Shown: positions 44,115 to 53,916, counted from the stretch's first letter. The stretch is DNA of 64,000 nucleotides from Sphingosinicella sp. BN140058 (GCF_004135585.1 NZ_CP035501.1:5651501-5715500), one strand, 5' to 3'. Notes: generated from the letters alone by a model not told the origin. Numbers and translations: made by a program.

Positions 44115-45050
44115 TCAGAGGTTGACGCCCGCCTCGCGATTGGCGGCGTCGCGCTTGGCCATGTTCTCCGGATCGAGCGGCCCGGTGTGGCGCACCTTCC
44201 GCTTCGCCGAGTGCCAAACGTTCTGGTAAGCGAGGTACGACAGCACGGTAGCGAACAGCAGGAACAGCACCACCGCAATGCCGGCACGGTGACGGTTCTC
44301 GAGCCGCGGCTCCGCCGTCCAGGCGAGGAAGGCCGAGATGTCCGTCGCCATCTGATCGACCGTCGGCTTGGTGCCGTCGGCGAAGGTCACCTGACCGTCG
44401 GCGGTCAGCGGCGGCGGCATCGCGATGTTCAGGTTGGCGAAATAGGGGTTGAAATGAAGCCCCTCACCCGGCCGGTTCTCGGCCGGAAGCGCCTCGCCCT
44501 TCGCATTGCGGTAGGTCGCCGGATCGCGGTAGCCGGTCAGCAGCGAATGGACGTAGGCCGGGCCGTCATGCCGCGCCTTGGTGATCAGCGACAGATCCGG
44601 CGGCAGCGCATTGTTGTTGGCCGCTCGCGCCGCGACCTCGTTGAGGTAAGGGCTCGGGAAGCGGTCGGCCGGCGTCGCCTTTCGGGTGGTCGCCTCGCCG
44701 GTCTTCGGATCGACGTCGGGAACCTCGATCTGCCAGCCAGTGGCGATCGCCTTCACCTCGGCCTCGTTGTAGCCGATCTCTTCGAGATTGCGGAACGAGA
44801 CGAAGGACAGGCTGTGGCAGGAGGAACAGACTTCCTTGAAGACCTGGAAGCCGCGCTGAAGCTGCTGCCGATCATATTTGCCGAATGGGCCGTTGAACGA
44901 GAAGTCGACGTGTCGGGGCGCGAGATGGAACTCGTGCTCCACGCTGACTTCGCGCGGCTGGGTGGCGAAGGCCAAGACGCCGTTGCCGAGAGACCAGCCG
45001 GCGACGACGACGAAGCCGAGGCCGACCAGGAAGGCAATGAGACGAACCAT
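44115..45050 (-). CDS. petC: Cytochrome c1 of the bc1 complex
   Basis: A 311-residue haem-c subunit of ubiquinol-cytochrome c reductase. The haem attachment motif is CSSCH (75-79), preceded by HVDFSFNGPFGKYDRQQLQRG. The axial Met region MPPPL is near residue 212. A C-terminal membrane helix (AGIAVVLFLLFATVLSYLAY) anchors it, and an N-terminal hydrophobic segment serves as signal. It closes the petA-petB-petC order on the minus strand, and a strong terminator follows. Confidence 0.96.
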   Translation of the reverse strand: MVRLIAFLVGLGFVVVAGWSLGNGVLAFATQPREVSVEHEFHLAPRHVDFSFNGPFGKYDRQQLQRGFQVFKEVCSSCHSLSFVSFRNLEEIGYNEAEVKAIATGWQIEVPDVDPKTGEATTRKATPADRFPSPYLNEVAARAANNNALPPDLSLITKARHDGPAYVHSLLTGYRDPATYRNAKGEALPAENRPGEGLHFNPYFANLNIAMPPPLTADGQVTFADGTKPTVDQMATDISAFLAWTAEPRLENRHRAGIAVVLFLLFATVLSYLAYQNVWHSAKRKVRHTGPLDPENMAKRDAANREAGVNL

Positions 45051-45065
45051 GATGCGTCTTTCCCC

Positions 45066-46370
45066 TTATTCCGCGGCCGCGGGACGAAGCCCGCCAAGAT
45101 CGGCCGGTGCCGCTTCCTTGTCCTCGCCGTGAAGCACCGATTCCGAGATGGAATTGGGCAGCGGCAGGGTCCGTTCCACCGCCGACAGAATCGGCAGGAT
45201 GATCAGGAAGTGGGCAAAATAGTACATGGTCGCGACCTGGCTGATCATCACGTACGGCTCTTCCGCCGGCGAGCCGCCGACATAGCCGAGCACTACCAGA
45301 TCGAGCATCAGGATCCAGAAGAACTGCTTAAAGCGCGGCCGGTAATTGCCCGAACGGACCGGCGAACGGTCGATCCAGGGGAGGAAGAACAGCATCAGGA
45401 TCGCCGAGAACATGGCGATCACGCCCCACAGTTTCGCCGGGAGAATGAAGTCCACGGTGAATGCGCGCAGGATCGCGTAGAACGGCCAGAAATACCATTC
45501 GGGGACGATATGCGCCGGGGTCGAGAGCGGATTGGCCGGGATGTAATTGTCGGCATGGCCGAGATAGTTCGGCGCGAAAAAGGTGACGAGCGCGAAGAGC
45601 AGCAGGAACACGCCGACGCCGAAGCCGTCCTTCGCCGTGTAGAAGGGATGGAACGGGATCGTGTCCTGCGCCGACTTCACTTCGACGCCGGTCGGGTTGC
45701 TCGATCCGGGAATGTGCAACGCCCAGATGTGGAGGACGATGACGCCGGCGATCACGAACGGCAGCAGATAGTGAAGTGAGAAGAAGCGGTTCAGCGTCGG
45801 CTGGTCGGGCGCGAAGCCGCCGAGCAGCCATTGCTGCACCGGCTCGCCGACGAACGGAATGGCGCCGAACAGGCCGGTGATCACCTTCGCGCCCCAGAAG
45901 CTCATCTGGCCCCAGGGAAGCACGTAGCCCATGAACGCCGTTGCCATCATCAGCAGCAGGATGACGAGGCCGAGCATCCACACCAGTTCGCGCGGCGCCT
46001 TGTAGGATCCGTAGTAAAGGCCGCGGAAGATGTGAATGTAGGTGACCATGAAGAAGAAGCTGGCGCCGTTGGCGTGCGCGTAGCGCAGCAGCCAGCCTTG
46101 GTTGACGTCGCGCATGATGTGCTCGACGGACTGGAAGGCAGCGCCGCCATAGGGAACATAGTGCATCGCCAGGATGATGCCGGTGACGATCTGGACCGTC
46201 AGGGCAAGTCCGGCGAGAACGCCGAAATTCCAGAAATAGTTGAGGTTGCGCGGCACCGGATAGCCGCCGCCGATGGCGCCGTAGACCAGGCGCGGGAGCG
46301 GCAGCCGCTCGTCGAACCAGCGGGTCAGGCCATTCTTGGGTTGATAGGGCTCAGCCCAGGGAAAGCTCAT
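45066..46370 (-). CDS. petB: Cytochrome b of the bc1 complex
   Basis: A 434-residue membrane protein holding the two b haems and the quinone sites. About eight helices are seen. Haem-ligand histidines are in the [12 protein letters not shown] and [14 protein letters not shown] regions and in [20 protein letters not shown]. The Qo-site motif [13 protein letters not shown] is intact. The ATG at 46370 ([11 protein letters not shown]) is one base after the petA stop; an upstream in-frame ATG at 46388 lies in petA. It is part of the operon petABC. Confidence 0.97.
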   Translation of the reverse strand: MSFPWAEPYQPKNGLTRWFDERLPLPRLVYGAIGGGYPVPRNLNYFWNFGVLAGLALTVQIVTGIILAMHYVPYGGAAFQSVEHIMRDVNQGWLLRYAHANGASFFFMVTYIHIFRGLYYGSYKAPRELVWMLGLVILLLMMATAFMGYVLPWGQMSFWGAKVITGLFGAIPFVGEPVQQWLLGGFAPDQPTLNRFFSLHYLLPFVIAGVIVLHIWALHIPGSSNPTGVEVKSAQDTIPFHPFYTAKDGFGVGVFLLLFALVTFFAPNYLGHADNYIPANPLSTPAHIVPEWYFWPFYAILRAFTVDFILPAKLWGVIAMFSAILMLFFLPWIDRSPVRSGNYRPRFKQFFWILMLDLVVLGYVGGSPAEEPYVMISQVATMYYFAHFLIILPILSAVERTLPLPNSISESVLHGEDKEAAPADLGGLRPAAAE

Positions 46371-46371
46371 C

Positions 46372-46950
46372 TTATGCCACCTCGCCAACGGTGATCACGG
46401 TGTCGGACGTGAACTTGTAAGCCGGAACTTCGAGATTCTTCGGCGCCGGGCCTTTGCGGATGCGGCCGGCCGTGTCGTAGGAAGAACCGTGGCACGGGCA
46501 GAAATAGCCGCCGAACGCGCCGCGATTCTCACCTTCGCCGGCACCGAGCGGAACGCAGCCCAGATGGGTGCACACGCCCATGGTCACCAGCCACTCCGCC
46601 TTGCCAGGCTGGGTCCGCTCGGCGAGCGTCTGCGGATCGCGCAGATCGCCGACGCTGACCGCGTTGGCGGCCTGGATCTCGGCCGGCGTCAGGTGGCGCA
46701 CGAACAAGGGCTGCTTGCGGAAGATCGTCTTGATCGCCTGCCCGGCCTGGATCGCCGACACGTCGACCTCGATCGAAGCCAAGGCGAGCACGTCTGCCGA
46801 CGGGTTCATCTGGTTGATCAGAGGGTAGAGGGTGGCGGCGGCACCGACGCCCGCGGCGCTCACCGCGGCGATATTGATGAAATCGCGGCGGCGCATGCCG
46901 CCATCGGGAGCAGTCGCCAGCGTCCCGTCGCTATGTTCAACCGTCGCCAT
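46372..46950 (-). CDS. petA: Rieske iron-sulfur subunit of the bc1 complex
   Basis: A 192-residue Rieske protein. It begins with a twin-arginine signal-anchor ([25 protein letters not shown]), and the 2Fe-2S ligands are CTHLGC and CPCHGSSYD. It carries electrons from ubiquinol to cytochrome c1. The ATG at 46950 (MATVEHSDG) follows an AAGGAAAAT ribosome site. The 208 bp to the divergent trmL gene should hold the operon promoter; nothing more specific was recognised. Confidence 0.96.
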   Translation of the reverse strand: MATVEHSDGTLATAPDGGMRRRDFINIAAVSAAGVGAAATLYPLINQMNPSADVLALASIEVDVSAIQAGQAIKTIFRKQPLFVRHLTPAEIQAANAVSVGDLRDPQTLAERTQPGKAEWLVTMGVCTHLGCVPLGAGEGENRGAFGGYFCPCHGSSYDTAGRIRKGPAPKNLEVPAYKFTSDTVITVGEVA

Positions 46951-47158
46951 ATTTTCCTTCAGCGGTTCGAACGTTGGACATGCAGGAATACCGACCGTGC
47001 CCGGCGGGCGGAAGGCCTTCTCGCACACGCATCGTCCCGGCAGGCACACTGGCCCGAAGAGACGACTTGCCGGGCCTGATAGACGGGTGGAAGCAGCTTT
47101 GCCAACAGCGATTTTGAACGCCCTGTGAATGCGGTAAGTCCCGTATTACGGGGCCGGG

Positions 47159-47608
47159 ATGCGCATCGCCCTTTATCAGCCCGATCAGGCCGGCAACGTC
47201 GGCACCATCATTCGCCTCGGTGCCTGCCTGGCAACGCCGGTGGATGTGATCGAACCCTGCGGCTTTCCCTTCTCCGACCGGGCGCTGAAGCGTGCCGGCA
47301 TGGACTATGCGGAAGTGGCGACGGTGACTCGCCACCCCTCGTGGGCCGCATTCGCGGCGGCTGATGTCGGCCGGCTGGTGCTGTTCACCACCGCCGCTGC
47401 GGAGCCCCTCCCCGCGATCCGCTTCGCCCTTGGCGACGTCCTGCTGTTCGGATCGGAGAGCAGCGGGGTGCCGCCGGCGGTCCACGCCGCCGCGGCCTTG
47501 CGGGTCCGGATCCCTCAGGCGAGCGGCACGCGCTCCTTGAATCTCGCCGTCGCTGCAGGCATCGGCATTTTCGAAGCCCTGCGACAGACGAACGGATATC
47601 CGCAATGA
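47159..47608 (+). CDS. trmL: tRNA (cytidine(34)-2'-O)-methyltransferase
   Basis: A 149-residue SPOUT-fold methyltransferase that modifies the wobble base of tRNA-Leu. It starts MRIALYQPDQAGNVGTIIRLG, and the C-terminal knot is LLFGSESSGVPP followed by RSLNLAVAAGIGIFEALRQ. Length is typical for TrmL. Its stop overlaps the hemF start by 4 bp (ATGA at 47605), so both are translated from one transcript. Confidence 0.94.
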   Translation: MRIALYQPDQAGNVGTIIRLGACLATPVDVIEPCGFPFSDRALKRAGMDYAEVATVTRHPSWAAFAAADVGRLVLFTTAAAEPLPAIRFALGDVLLFGSESSGVPPAVHAAAALRVRIPQASGTRSLNLAVAAGIGIFEALRQTNGYPQ

Positions 47609-48447
47609 TCGAGCTGGACGACGAACAGCAGGCGGCACGGACATGGTTCGAATCGCTCCGCGACCGCATCTGCACCGAATTCGAGGCGATCGAGGCCGAG
47701 GCGGGCAGCGATGCGCGATTCGGCTACACGCCCTGGGATCGCGCCGACGAGGCCGGGGCGCCCGGCGGGGGCGGGGTCCGCGGCCTCATGAAGGGCAAGG
47801 TGTTCGAGAAGGTCGGCGTCAACGTCTCCACCGTGGGCGGTGCGTTCAATCCCGATTTCGCGCAGACCATCCACGGCGCCGCCGAGGACCCGCGCTTCTT
47901 CGCGACCGGGATCAGCCTGGTCGCCCACATGGCCAATCCCCACGTTCCGGCCGTGCACATGAACACGCGTTTTCTATGCACCACCAAGCGGTGGTTCGGC
48001 GGCGGCGCCGATCTCAACCCGCCAATTCCCTACGAGGAGGATACGGCGGATTTCCACGCGCGACTGCGCGCCGCCTGCTCGGCGCACGATCAGACCTTCT
48101 ATGAAAAGTTCAGGAAGTGGGCGGACGACTATTTCTACATCCCGCATCGCCAGGTCCATCGCGGCGTCGGCGGCATCTTCTACGATCATCTGGAAGGCCG
48201 CTTCGAGGACACCTTCGCCTTCACCCGCGACGTCGGTGAGGCGTTCCTCGATGTCTTTCCGCGGCTCGTGCGCAGGCGGATGGAGACGCCGTTCACCGAC
48301 GCCGACAAGGCGCGCCAGCTCGAATGGCGCGGGCGTTATGCCGAGTTCAACCTGATCTACGACCGGGGCACCCTGTTCGGCCTCAAGACCGGCGGCAACG
48401 TCGATGCCATTCTGATGAGCCTCCCTCCGCTTGCAACCTGGTCCTGA
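47605..48447 (+). CDS. hemF: Oxygen-dependent coproporphyrinogen III oxidase
   Basis: A 280-residue haem-biosynthesis enzyme converting coproporphyrinogen III to protoporphyrinogen IX with oxygen. Characteristic stretches are GGGGVRGLMKGKVFEKVGVN, PAVHMNTRFLCTTKRWFGGGADLNP, and HRGVGGIFYDHL, all conserved in HemF. Length is in the family range. It shares a transcript with trmL, and a GNAT gene follows 40 bp later. Together with petABC it fits an aerobic respiratory life style. Confidence 0.97.
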   Translation: MIELDDEQQAARTWFESLRDRICTEFEAIEAEAGSDARFGYTPWDRADEAGAPGGGGVRGLMKGKVFEKVGVNVSTVGGAFNPDFAQTIHGAAEDPRFFATGISLVAHMANPHVPAVHMNTRFLCTTKRWFGGGADLNPPIPYEEDTADFHARLRAACSAHDQTFYEKFRKWADDYFYIPHRQVHRGVGGIFYDHLEGRFEDTFAFTRDVGEAFLDVFPRLVRRRMETPFTDADKARQLEWRGRYAEFNLIYDRGTLFGLKTGGNVDAILMSLPPLATWS

Positions 48448-48487
48448 GCGGCACGCGCGCCTTGCTGCACAGGAGAAAGTCGAGACC

Positions 48488-49063
48488 ATGCTGACGCAAT
48501 TGCCCGCCGGGCATGTGGGTGCCGTCGTCACCTATCTGGAGATGACGCGCAAGCCGCCGGCGCGGGCGATGCCACCCTCCCCGCTGCGCCTGGAGCGCTG
48601 GAAGACACCGGATCCGGAGCGCTACCGGATTCTCTTCCGCCGGGTCGGCGGCCGCTGGCTCTGGTATTCGCGCCTGCTGATGGAAGACGACACGCTTCGC
48701 GCCGCGATCGGGGAGCTTTGGGCGGTCACCGATCGCGGCATCGAGGTCGGCATGATCGAGCTCGACTTCTCGGTGCCGGGCGATTGCCTGATCCGCTTTC
48801 TCGGCCTGGTTCCCGAGCTTGCCGGCAAGGGTCACGGCAAATGGCTGTTCGGGCAGCTGCTCGCGCTCGCCTGGCGACCAGGCGTCACGCGGCTGAAGGT
48901 CAACACCTGCAGCCTCGATCATCCAGCGGCCCTGCCCGCTTATCTGAGGGCCGGTTTCTCGCCGCGCCGGCGAGCGTTCGAAAGCTTTCCCGATCCGCGC
49001 CTGCTCGGCGTGCTGCCGAGAGACGCGGCACCGCAGATCCCGTTACTCGAAGACGCGGGCTGA
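48488..49063 (+). CDS. GNAT-family N-acetyltransferase
   Basis: A 191-residue acetyltransferase-fold protein. The acetyl-CoA-binding strand-helix is RFLGLVPELAGKGHGKWLFGQLLALAW, and a C-terminal HPAALPAYLRAGFSP is typical of GNAT enzymes. The substrate is unknown. The ATG at 48488 was preferred because the longer reading from 48431 lacks family similarity. Its last 21 bp overlap the 3' end of the convergent membrane protein gene at 49043. Confidence 0.87.
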   Translation: MLTQLPAGHVGAVVTYLEMTRKPPARAMPPSPLRLERWKTPDPERYRILFRRVGGRWLWYSRLLMEDDTLRAAIGELWAVTDRGIEVGMIELDFSVPGDCLIRFLGLVPELAGKGHGKWLFGQLLALAWRPGVTRLKVNTCSLDHPAALPAYLRAGFSPRRRAFESFPDPRLLGVLPRDAAPQIPLLEDAG

Positions 49064-49780
49064 GGCGGGAGCTGCGAGATTGCGGTAGATCGCGGCATAA
49101 AGCGTGGTCAGGACCGCAACGAAGGCGGCGCCCGTCGCCGATCCGATGATGAGCGTCAGAAAGCCACCGATCTCGGCGCCCGCGACGAGGCGGAAAATCA
49201 CGCCGAGCAGACCGTTGACGACGAGCATCACGATCATTCCGGCGATCGCGATGACGACAACGAGGCCGAACACCGCCCAGCCATGCCCCTTGGTGATCTC
49301 GAACGTGCGGCGAAGCGCGTCGATCGGGTTGCGACGGTTCTCGGCGACGATCACCGCGCCCAGCGGCGTCAGTCGTCCCGACAGATAGAGGCCCGGCACG
49401 ATCAGCAGCACCAGCCCGATCACCAGGATGATCGAGGACAACATGTTCGCCAGGAAGTAGAAGGGCAGAATGGCGAAGGCCGCCGCGATCGTGCCGCCCA
49501 CCGTCGAATTGCCATCGGGCAGGGCAAGACGAAGAATGGCGAGAACCCCGACCATGTTGAGCAGGTTCTCGATCAGCAGCCAGTGCCAATTGGCTTGCAG
49601 ATATTCGGTCATCGCCGGAACGAGCTGCTGGGGATCGCTGACCACCGGCTGCGGCAGCAGATAGGCAAGAAGCAGGGACGGCAGGAAGATGAACACCCCG
49701 GCCAAGGCCGCGATCAACGATCCGTGCGCGCGGATCATCGCGGCGGTATCGTCCCAAACGGCGCTGTACGAAAACTTCAT
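49043..49780 (-). CDS. Multi-helix membrane protein, YciC/glycerophosphodiesterase-membrane-domain type
   Basis: A 245-residue integral membrane protein with about six helices (SLIAALAGVFIFLPSLLLAYL, then FAILPFYFLANMLSSIILVIGLVLLIVPGLYL, split by loops, and VFGLVVVIAIAGMIVML). The loop RRNPIDALRRTFEITKGHGW is typical of YciC/DUF7847-type proteins, whose role in the envelope is poorly known. The start at 49780 is separated from the divergent lipB gene by 93 bp. The 3' end overlaps the convergent GNAT gene by 21 bp. Confidence 0.78.
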   Translation of the reverse strand: MKFSYSAVWDDTAAMIRAHGSLIAALAGVFIFLPSLLLAYLLPQPVVSDPQQLVPAMTEYLQANWHWLLIENLLNMVGVLAILRLALPDGNSTVGGTIAAAFAILPFYFLANMLSSIILVIGLVLLIVPGLYLSGRLTPLGAVIVAENRRNPIDALRRTFEITKGHGWAVFGLVVVIAIAGMIVMLVVNGLLGVIFRLVAGAEIGGFLTLIIGSATGAAFVAVLTTLYAAIYRNLAAPASARVFE

Positions 49781-49873
49781 TCTCTGCCCTTCCTTGCTGT
49801 CCGGAACGAATAGCGGCTGGCACGGCGCACGCAAAGGGTTGAAGAGCCGCAGCCGCTGGTGAAGAGGCGGCAT

Positions 49874-50536
49874 ATGAGCGCGGACGACGATATCGAGTGG
49901 CGGGTGACGCCCGGCCTTACCCCTTACCCCGAGGCGCTGGCGGAAATGGAAGAGCGCGCCTCGGCGGTCCGCCGCGGCGAGGCGCGCGAGCTGGTCTGGC
50001 TGCTCGAGCACCCGCCCCTGTTCACCGCCGGCACCAGCGCCGACCCCGCAGAGCTGTTCAATCCGCTCGGCTTTCCCGTCTACGAGGCCGGACGCGGCGG
50101 CCGCTATACCTATCACGGACCAGGACAGCGGGTCGGCTACGTGGTCCTCGATCTCGATCGCCGCGGCCGCGACGTGCGTTGCTACGTCCACTCGCTCGAA
50201 GGCTGGATCATCGACACGCTCGGCGATCTCGGCGTCGCTGCGCACCGTGCGCCTGGGCGGATCGGCATCTGGACGGATCGAAACGGGACGGAAGCGAAGG
50301 TCGGCGCGATCGGCGTACGCGTTCGCCGCTGGGTTACCCTGCACGGCTTCTCGGTGAATCTGACACCGGAACTTTCCCACTTTTCAGGCATAGTGCCGTG
50401 CGGTATTGCCGAGTTCCCGGTGACCAGCCTCGGCGAAATGGGAGTGTCTTGCCGACTTGAACGTTTCGATCTGGCACTGCGGCAGCGGCTTTCGCGTTTT
50501 CTGGTCTCTCTCGAGGGAGGGACTGAGAAGGGTTGA
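49874..50536 (+). CDS. lipB: Octanoyl-[acyl carrier protein]:protein octanoyltransferase
   Basis: A 220-residue LipB that transfers octanoate from ACP to lipoyl domains such as GcvH. The catalytic pair is K142 ([11 protein letters not shown]) and C176 ([15 protein letters not shown]), and [16 protein letters not shown] is the conserved substrate loop. The ATG at 49874 has GAGG 6 bp upstream; a GTG at 49859 is less likely. Downstream, GGGTTGAGAGCCACCC followed by TCTTT may be a weak terminator. It supports the gcv operon and the 2-oxoacid dehydrogenases. Confidence 0.96.
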   Translation: MSADDDIEWRVTPGLTPYPEALAEMEERASAVRRGEARELVWLLEHPPLFTAGTSADPAELFNPLGFPVYEAGRGGRYTYHGPGQRVGYVVLDLDRRGRDVRCYVHSLEGWIIDTLGDLGVAAHRAPGRIGIWTDRNGTEAKVGAIGVRVRRWVTLHGFSVNLTPELSHFSGIVPCGIAEFPVTSLGEMGVSCRLERFDLALRQRLSRFLVSLEGGTEKG

Positions 50537-50624
50537 GAGCCACCCTCTTTCCGTTTAATGTGTGCAACTGATTTGGCAAAAAAGGGGCCATCCCGTCCAA
50601 ATCGTCAACTAGGGAGTTTCTGGA

Positions 50625-50951
50625 ATGCGTGACCTCTTCAAGAAAGTGATGACTGGTTCGATGGTTGCCGGTGCGGCGCTCGTCGTCGCCGCCTGTGGCG
50701 GCGGTGAAACCGCTGCCGAGAACAACACTGCCGGCAACATCACCGACGAAGGCCTGATGAACACCGGTGACATGACCGGCGTCGACGCCGTCAATGCCAC
50801 GGACGCCAATCTCGGCACGCTCGACACCAACGTCAGCACCGACATGAATGCGACCGGCACCGAGACCATGACCGGCAACACCGGCACGGCGACCGGCACC
50901 GACGCCATGGGCAACACCGGCACCGGCACTGGCAACACCACCGGCATGTAA
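50625..50951 (+). CDS. Small Thr/Gly/Asn-rich lipoprotein
   Basis: A 108-residue protein with a lipoprotein signal (GSMVAGAALVVAACGGG) and a mature part made mostly of Thr, Gly, Asn, Met, Asp and Ala, including degenerate TGN/TGT/TDM units (for example GNTGTGTGNTTGM at the end). It has no aromatic core and is probably an extended, flexible tether on the membrane. An AGGGAG ribosome site precedes the start and a strong terminator follows, so it forms its own unit. Function is unknown; similar low-complexity lipoproteins occur in sphingomonads. Confidence 0.75.
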   Translation: MRDLFKKVMTGSMVAGAALVVAACGGGETAAENNTAGNITDEGLMNTGDMTGVDAVNATDANLGTLDTNVSTDMNATGTETMTGNTGTATGTDAMGNTGTGTGNTTGM

Positions 50952-50978
50952 TTGCCGGCTGGCAACAGCCTTTCGGGA

Positions 50979-51010
50979 AGGGCCGTCCGGGGAACCGGGC
51001 GGCCCTTTCT
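50979..51010 (+). terminator. Rho-independent terminator after the Thr/Gly/Asn-rich lipoprotein
   Basis: GC-rich stem GGGCCGTCCGG / CCGGGCGGCCC with a GGAA-type loop, followed by TTTCTCGTT. It lies 28 bp past the stop. Confidence 0.8.
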
Positions 51011-51240
51011 CGTTCAAGCGAGGATGCGCGTTCCTGCCAGGTTCAGGCGCAGCTTACGATACCGCAGGGCGCGGCGGGCATCCGAATCACCGTTTGCTGG
51101 TGCGCAAAGCCCTTCCACCTCAGTCGATTAGCGACTAGGTGGTGAACCGTGCCGTCGGCGGGACGGGACTTCGGGTGCCCGGCTGAAGTGGGAACGGCAT
51201 GATGCTAATGATTAAAGGCTGTAGCGGGAGCTCGGGGTCG

Positions 51241-51933
51241 ATGCGTATCAACAGGAAGAACGGCTTTAGCTTCGTCGCCGCACTGGCCGGAACGGTCCTG
51301 GCGGCAATGCCGACAGCGGCTTCGGCCCAGTTGTTCTTCAGTCCGCCCGACTTCAAGCCTGGTTCGATCGAGCCGAGCGATCCGGTCGTCGGACTGCCGA
51401 TCCCCGGCGCCACCCCGGCCGAATATCGCGCCCATCTTCTGTGGAATCTGCGCTCCGGCCTCAACGTCGCCGCACTGCAATGCCAGTTCGCGCCCTATCT
51501 TCGCTCCGTCAGCAACTATAACGGCATTCTCGCCCACCATGCAGCCGAATTGGCGAGCGCCTACACGACGTTGAACGGTTATTTCAAACGCGTGCATGGC
51601 GCCAAGGGTCAGAAGATGTTCGACGATTATTCGACCATGACCTACAACAACTTCTCGACGCTGCAGGGGCAACTCGGCTTCTGCCAGGTCGCCAGCGACA
51701 TCGCGAAGCAGGCGCTGGCGACGCCGAAGGGCCAGCTCTATCCGCTCGGCCAGGCGCGGCTGCGCGAGCTTCGCAACAGCCTTGCGGCGCTGCACGAGCC
51801 CTCCCTCGCCTACAATCCCTACACCATCCGGGTGCCGACGCTGCCGCCGCTCGGCGACGAATGCTGGGACAAGAAGAACCAGCTCCGCGCCAAGTGCGCG
51901 GTTGCCACCACCCAGACCGCGGCGACCCGCTAG
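51241..51933 (+). CDS. Exported protein of unknown function
   Basis: A 230-residue exported protein. The signal peptide is FVAALAGTVLAAMPTAASAQ, and the mature part is polar and rather helical, with three cysteines well apart (LQCQFAPY, GFCQVASD, DECWDKKNQLRAKC). I recognise no domain. The ATG at 51241 follows a GGGAGCTCGGGG stretch; an in-frame ATG at 51199 would add 14 residues before the signal. The 288 bp upstream hold the preceding terminator and nothing else I can identify. Confidence 0.72.
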   Translation: MRINRKNGFSFVAALAGTVLAAMPTAASAQLFFSPPDFKPGSIEPSDPVVGLPIPGATPAEYRAHLLWNLRSGLNVAALQCQFAPYLRSVSNYNGILAHHAAELASAYTTLNGYFKRVHGAKGQKMFDDYSTMTYNNFSTLQGQLGFCQVASDIAKQALATPKGQLYPLGQARLRELRNSLAALHEPSLAYNPYTIRVPTLPPLGDECWDKKNQLRAKCAVATTQTAATR

Positions 51934-52037
51934 GGCGTGATCCAAAACATGATCGACACCTCAGGTCGGAGCAAGACGCTCCGCCCTAAGGTGATCAGGC
52001 TCTAAGGCGCAGCCGCCGACGCGCCCCGGCCATCGCG

Positions 52038-52442
52038 TCAATCTTCGTCCGGATGGGCAGAGCGATAGGCCTTGCGAGCGCGGTCGTCGACCTTCTCGCC
52101 CTTGCCCCCCAACAGGATGAACCTGCGCCGGATGACGCCGTCGATCGGCTTGCCGTCCTTCATCACGGGATCGGTGAACCAGCCCTTCAAGAAAGAATTG
52201 CAGACGTACCAACGTCGATCCGAACTGCGGATATTGTTGGCGCCCATCCTACAGCGTGTCACCCGACCACGCTTGTTGATGTCGAGCACCATGTCGGCCC
52301 ATTGATCGCCCGGATGCAGCTCCCCGGTCTGCCAAGGCTTCATGGCGCCTGGCTCCGGTCTGCTCCTGGTCGTCTCCAGAGCGGTAGCCGGCGAGGCGAT
52401 GAATATGGTTGCCACAAGGATAAGGCCGCTAATCTTCGTCAA
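52038..52442 (-). CDS. Exported protein with TonB C-terminal-like domain
   Basis: About 134 residues. A signal peptide (ISGLILVATIFIASPATA) is followed by a short domain with the layout of a TonB C-terminal domain: MVLDINKRGRVTRCRM, then VCNSFLKGWFTDPVMKDGKPI and VIRRRFIL, including the paired cysteines. No membrane-spanning or proline-rich TonB stalk is present, so it is not a classical TonB. The TTG at 52442 is preferred because of the GGGGG site just upstream and the signal that follows. Function is uncertain. Confidence 0.65.
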   Translation of the reverse strand: MTKISGLILVATIFIASPATALETTRSRPEPGAMKPWQTGELHPGDQWADMVLDINKRGRVTRCRMGANNIRSSDRRWYVCNSFLKGWFTDPVMKDGKPIDGVIRRRFILLGGKGEKVDDRARKAYRSAHPDED

Positions 52443-52544
52443 TGTGTCCCCCTGTTTGATTTGCCCGATATGACGGAAGAGAACCACGTGGTCAGCGTTC
52501 CGGGAAATTGATCCTACGAGCTCCCATTGCGAGCCGCTGATCGA

Positions 52545-53177
52545 TCAAGGCAGGCCGAGCAGTTTGTGCGTCTGCAGGCTCAGGCGCCAGCGCGGGTTTG
52601 CCATCACGTAGTCGATCGCGGCCTGACGGTTCGAAGCGGCATCGGCAGCGTCCAGCGGCTGGATCAGGAAGTGCCGGAAATCCCACCCCAGCATCGCCTC
52701 CGGATCGATGCCGACCTGGGGCCACACCAGCTTCAATTCGTCGCCGGAGCGCTGGACGATGCTCGTTCCGGCCTTCGGGCTGATGCAGATCCAGTCGATC
52801 CCGTCCGCCGACGCCAGCGTGCCGTTGCTCTCCATTGCGATCTCGAACCCTGCGCCGTGCAGCGCGTCAATCAGTGCGGCATCGAGCTGGAGCATCGGCT
52901 CGCCGCCGGTGACGACGACCAGCCGTCGCGCCATGCTCTCCGCGCCCCAAAGCGCTGCGACCGTATCGACCAGCCTCTCGGCATCGTAGCGCCCGCCATT
53001 CTCACCGTCCGTGCCGACGAAATCGGTGTCGCAGAAAGTGCATTGGGCGGTCGCACGATCCTGCTCGCGTCCCGACCACAGGTTGCAGCCGGCGAAGCGC
53101 AGGAACACTGCCCTCCGTCCCGCCTGCAGCCCTTCTCCCTGAAGGGTCAGGAAGATCTCCTTGACCGCGTAGCTCAT
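52545..53177 (-). CDS. queE: 7-carboxy-7-deazaguanine synthase
   Basis: A 210-residue radical SAM enzyme of queuosine precursor synthesis that converts carboxytetrahydropterin to 7-carboxy-7-deazaguanine. The cluster cysteines show the CX14CX2C spacing known from some proteobacterial QueE proteins ([11 protein letters not shown] to CTFCDTDF). [11 protein letters not shown] and SNGTLA follow as SAM-binding motifs. The start at 53177 overlaps the queC stop by 4 bp, so the pair is coupled. The reading upstream of that ATG lies within queC. Confidence 0.95.
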   Translation of the reverse strand: MSYAVKEIFLTLQGEGLQAGRRAVFLRFAGCNLWSGREQDRATAQCTFCDTDFVGTDGENGGRYDAERLVDTVAALWGAESMARRLVVVTGGEPMLQLDAALIDALHGAGFEIAMESNGTLASADGIDWICISPKAGTSIVQRSGDELKLVWPQVGIDPEAMLGWDFRHFLIQPLDAADAASNRQAAIDYVMANPRWRLSLQTHKLLGLP

Positions 53178-53869
53178 GGCCGTGCGGCGTAGCGGGTGGG
53201 ATCGGCAAGGCCGGCTTCCTCGAAGCCTTTCGCCCGCAGCCGGCAGCTGTCGCAGAAACCGCAATGCTCGCCGCGCGGCGTCGGATCGTAGCAGGACCAG
53301 CTGATCCCGGCATCGAGCCCGAGCCGTGCTGCCTCCTTGGCGATGTCGGCCTTGGTCATGTGCTGAAGCGGCGCGTGGATCCGGAACCGGTCGCCTTCCG
53401 CACCCGCCTTGGTGCCGAGCGAGGCGACATGCTCGAAGGCGGCGATGAAGTCCGGGCGGCAATCGGGATAGCCCGAATAATCCAGCGCGTTGACGCCGAT
53501 GAACAGGTCGCGTGCGCCGGCCGCCTCCGCCCAGCCGAGGGCAAGCGAGAGGAAGATGGTGTTGCGTGCGGGAACATAGGTGACGGGCACCTCGTCCTCG
53601 GCGGCGACGCCGCTCTTCGGCACGTCGATGTCGGCGGTGAGCGCCGACCCACCGAAGGCGGTGAGATCGAGCGGAAGCACGATGTGCCGCACCGCGCCGA
53701 GCGCCGCAGCGACCCGCGCGGCGGCCTCCAGCTCGATCCGGTGGCGTTGTCCATAATCGATGGTGAGCGCGAACAGCGCAAAGCCGGCCTCGCGGGCGTG
53801 GGCCGCTGATACCATGGAGTCGAGGCCGCCGGAGACGAGGGCGACGGCATTGCGGGCGTTGGAGGTCAT
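53174..53869 (-). CDS. queC: 7-cyano-7-deazaguanine synthase
   Basis: A 231-residue ATP-dependent enzyme that turns 7-carboxy-7-deazaguanine into the nitrile preQ0. The PP-loop is [14 protein letters not shown], and the zinc-binding cysteines lie in [21 protein letters not shown]. The ATG at 53869 gives the usual start; the earlier in-frame ATG at 53905 adds a non-conserved leader. The genes queC and queE form an operon on the minus strand; queD, queF and tgt are not in the window. Confidence 0.96.
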   Translation of the reverse strand: MTSNARNAVALVSGGLDSMVSAAHAREAGFALFALTIDYGQRHRIELEAAARVAAALGAVRHIVLPLDLTAFGGSALTADIDVPKSGVAAEDEVPVTYVPARNTIFLSLALGWAEAAGARDLFIGVNALDYSGYPDCRPDFIAAFEHVASLGTKAGAEGDRFRIHAPLQHMTKADIAKEAARLGLDAGISWSCYDPTPRGEHCGFCDSCRLRAKGFEEAGLADPTRYAARP

Positions 53870-53916
53870 GCGCGGGCGGCTAGGCCTGTTGGCAACGGCG
53901 TGCAAGCACGCTGCTC

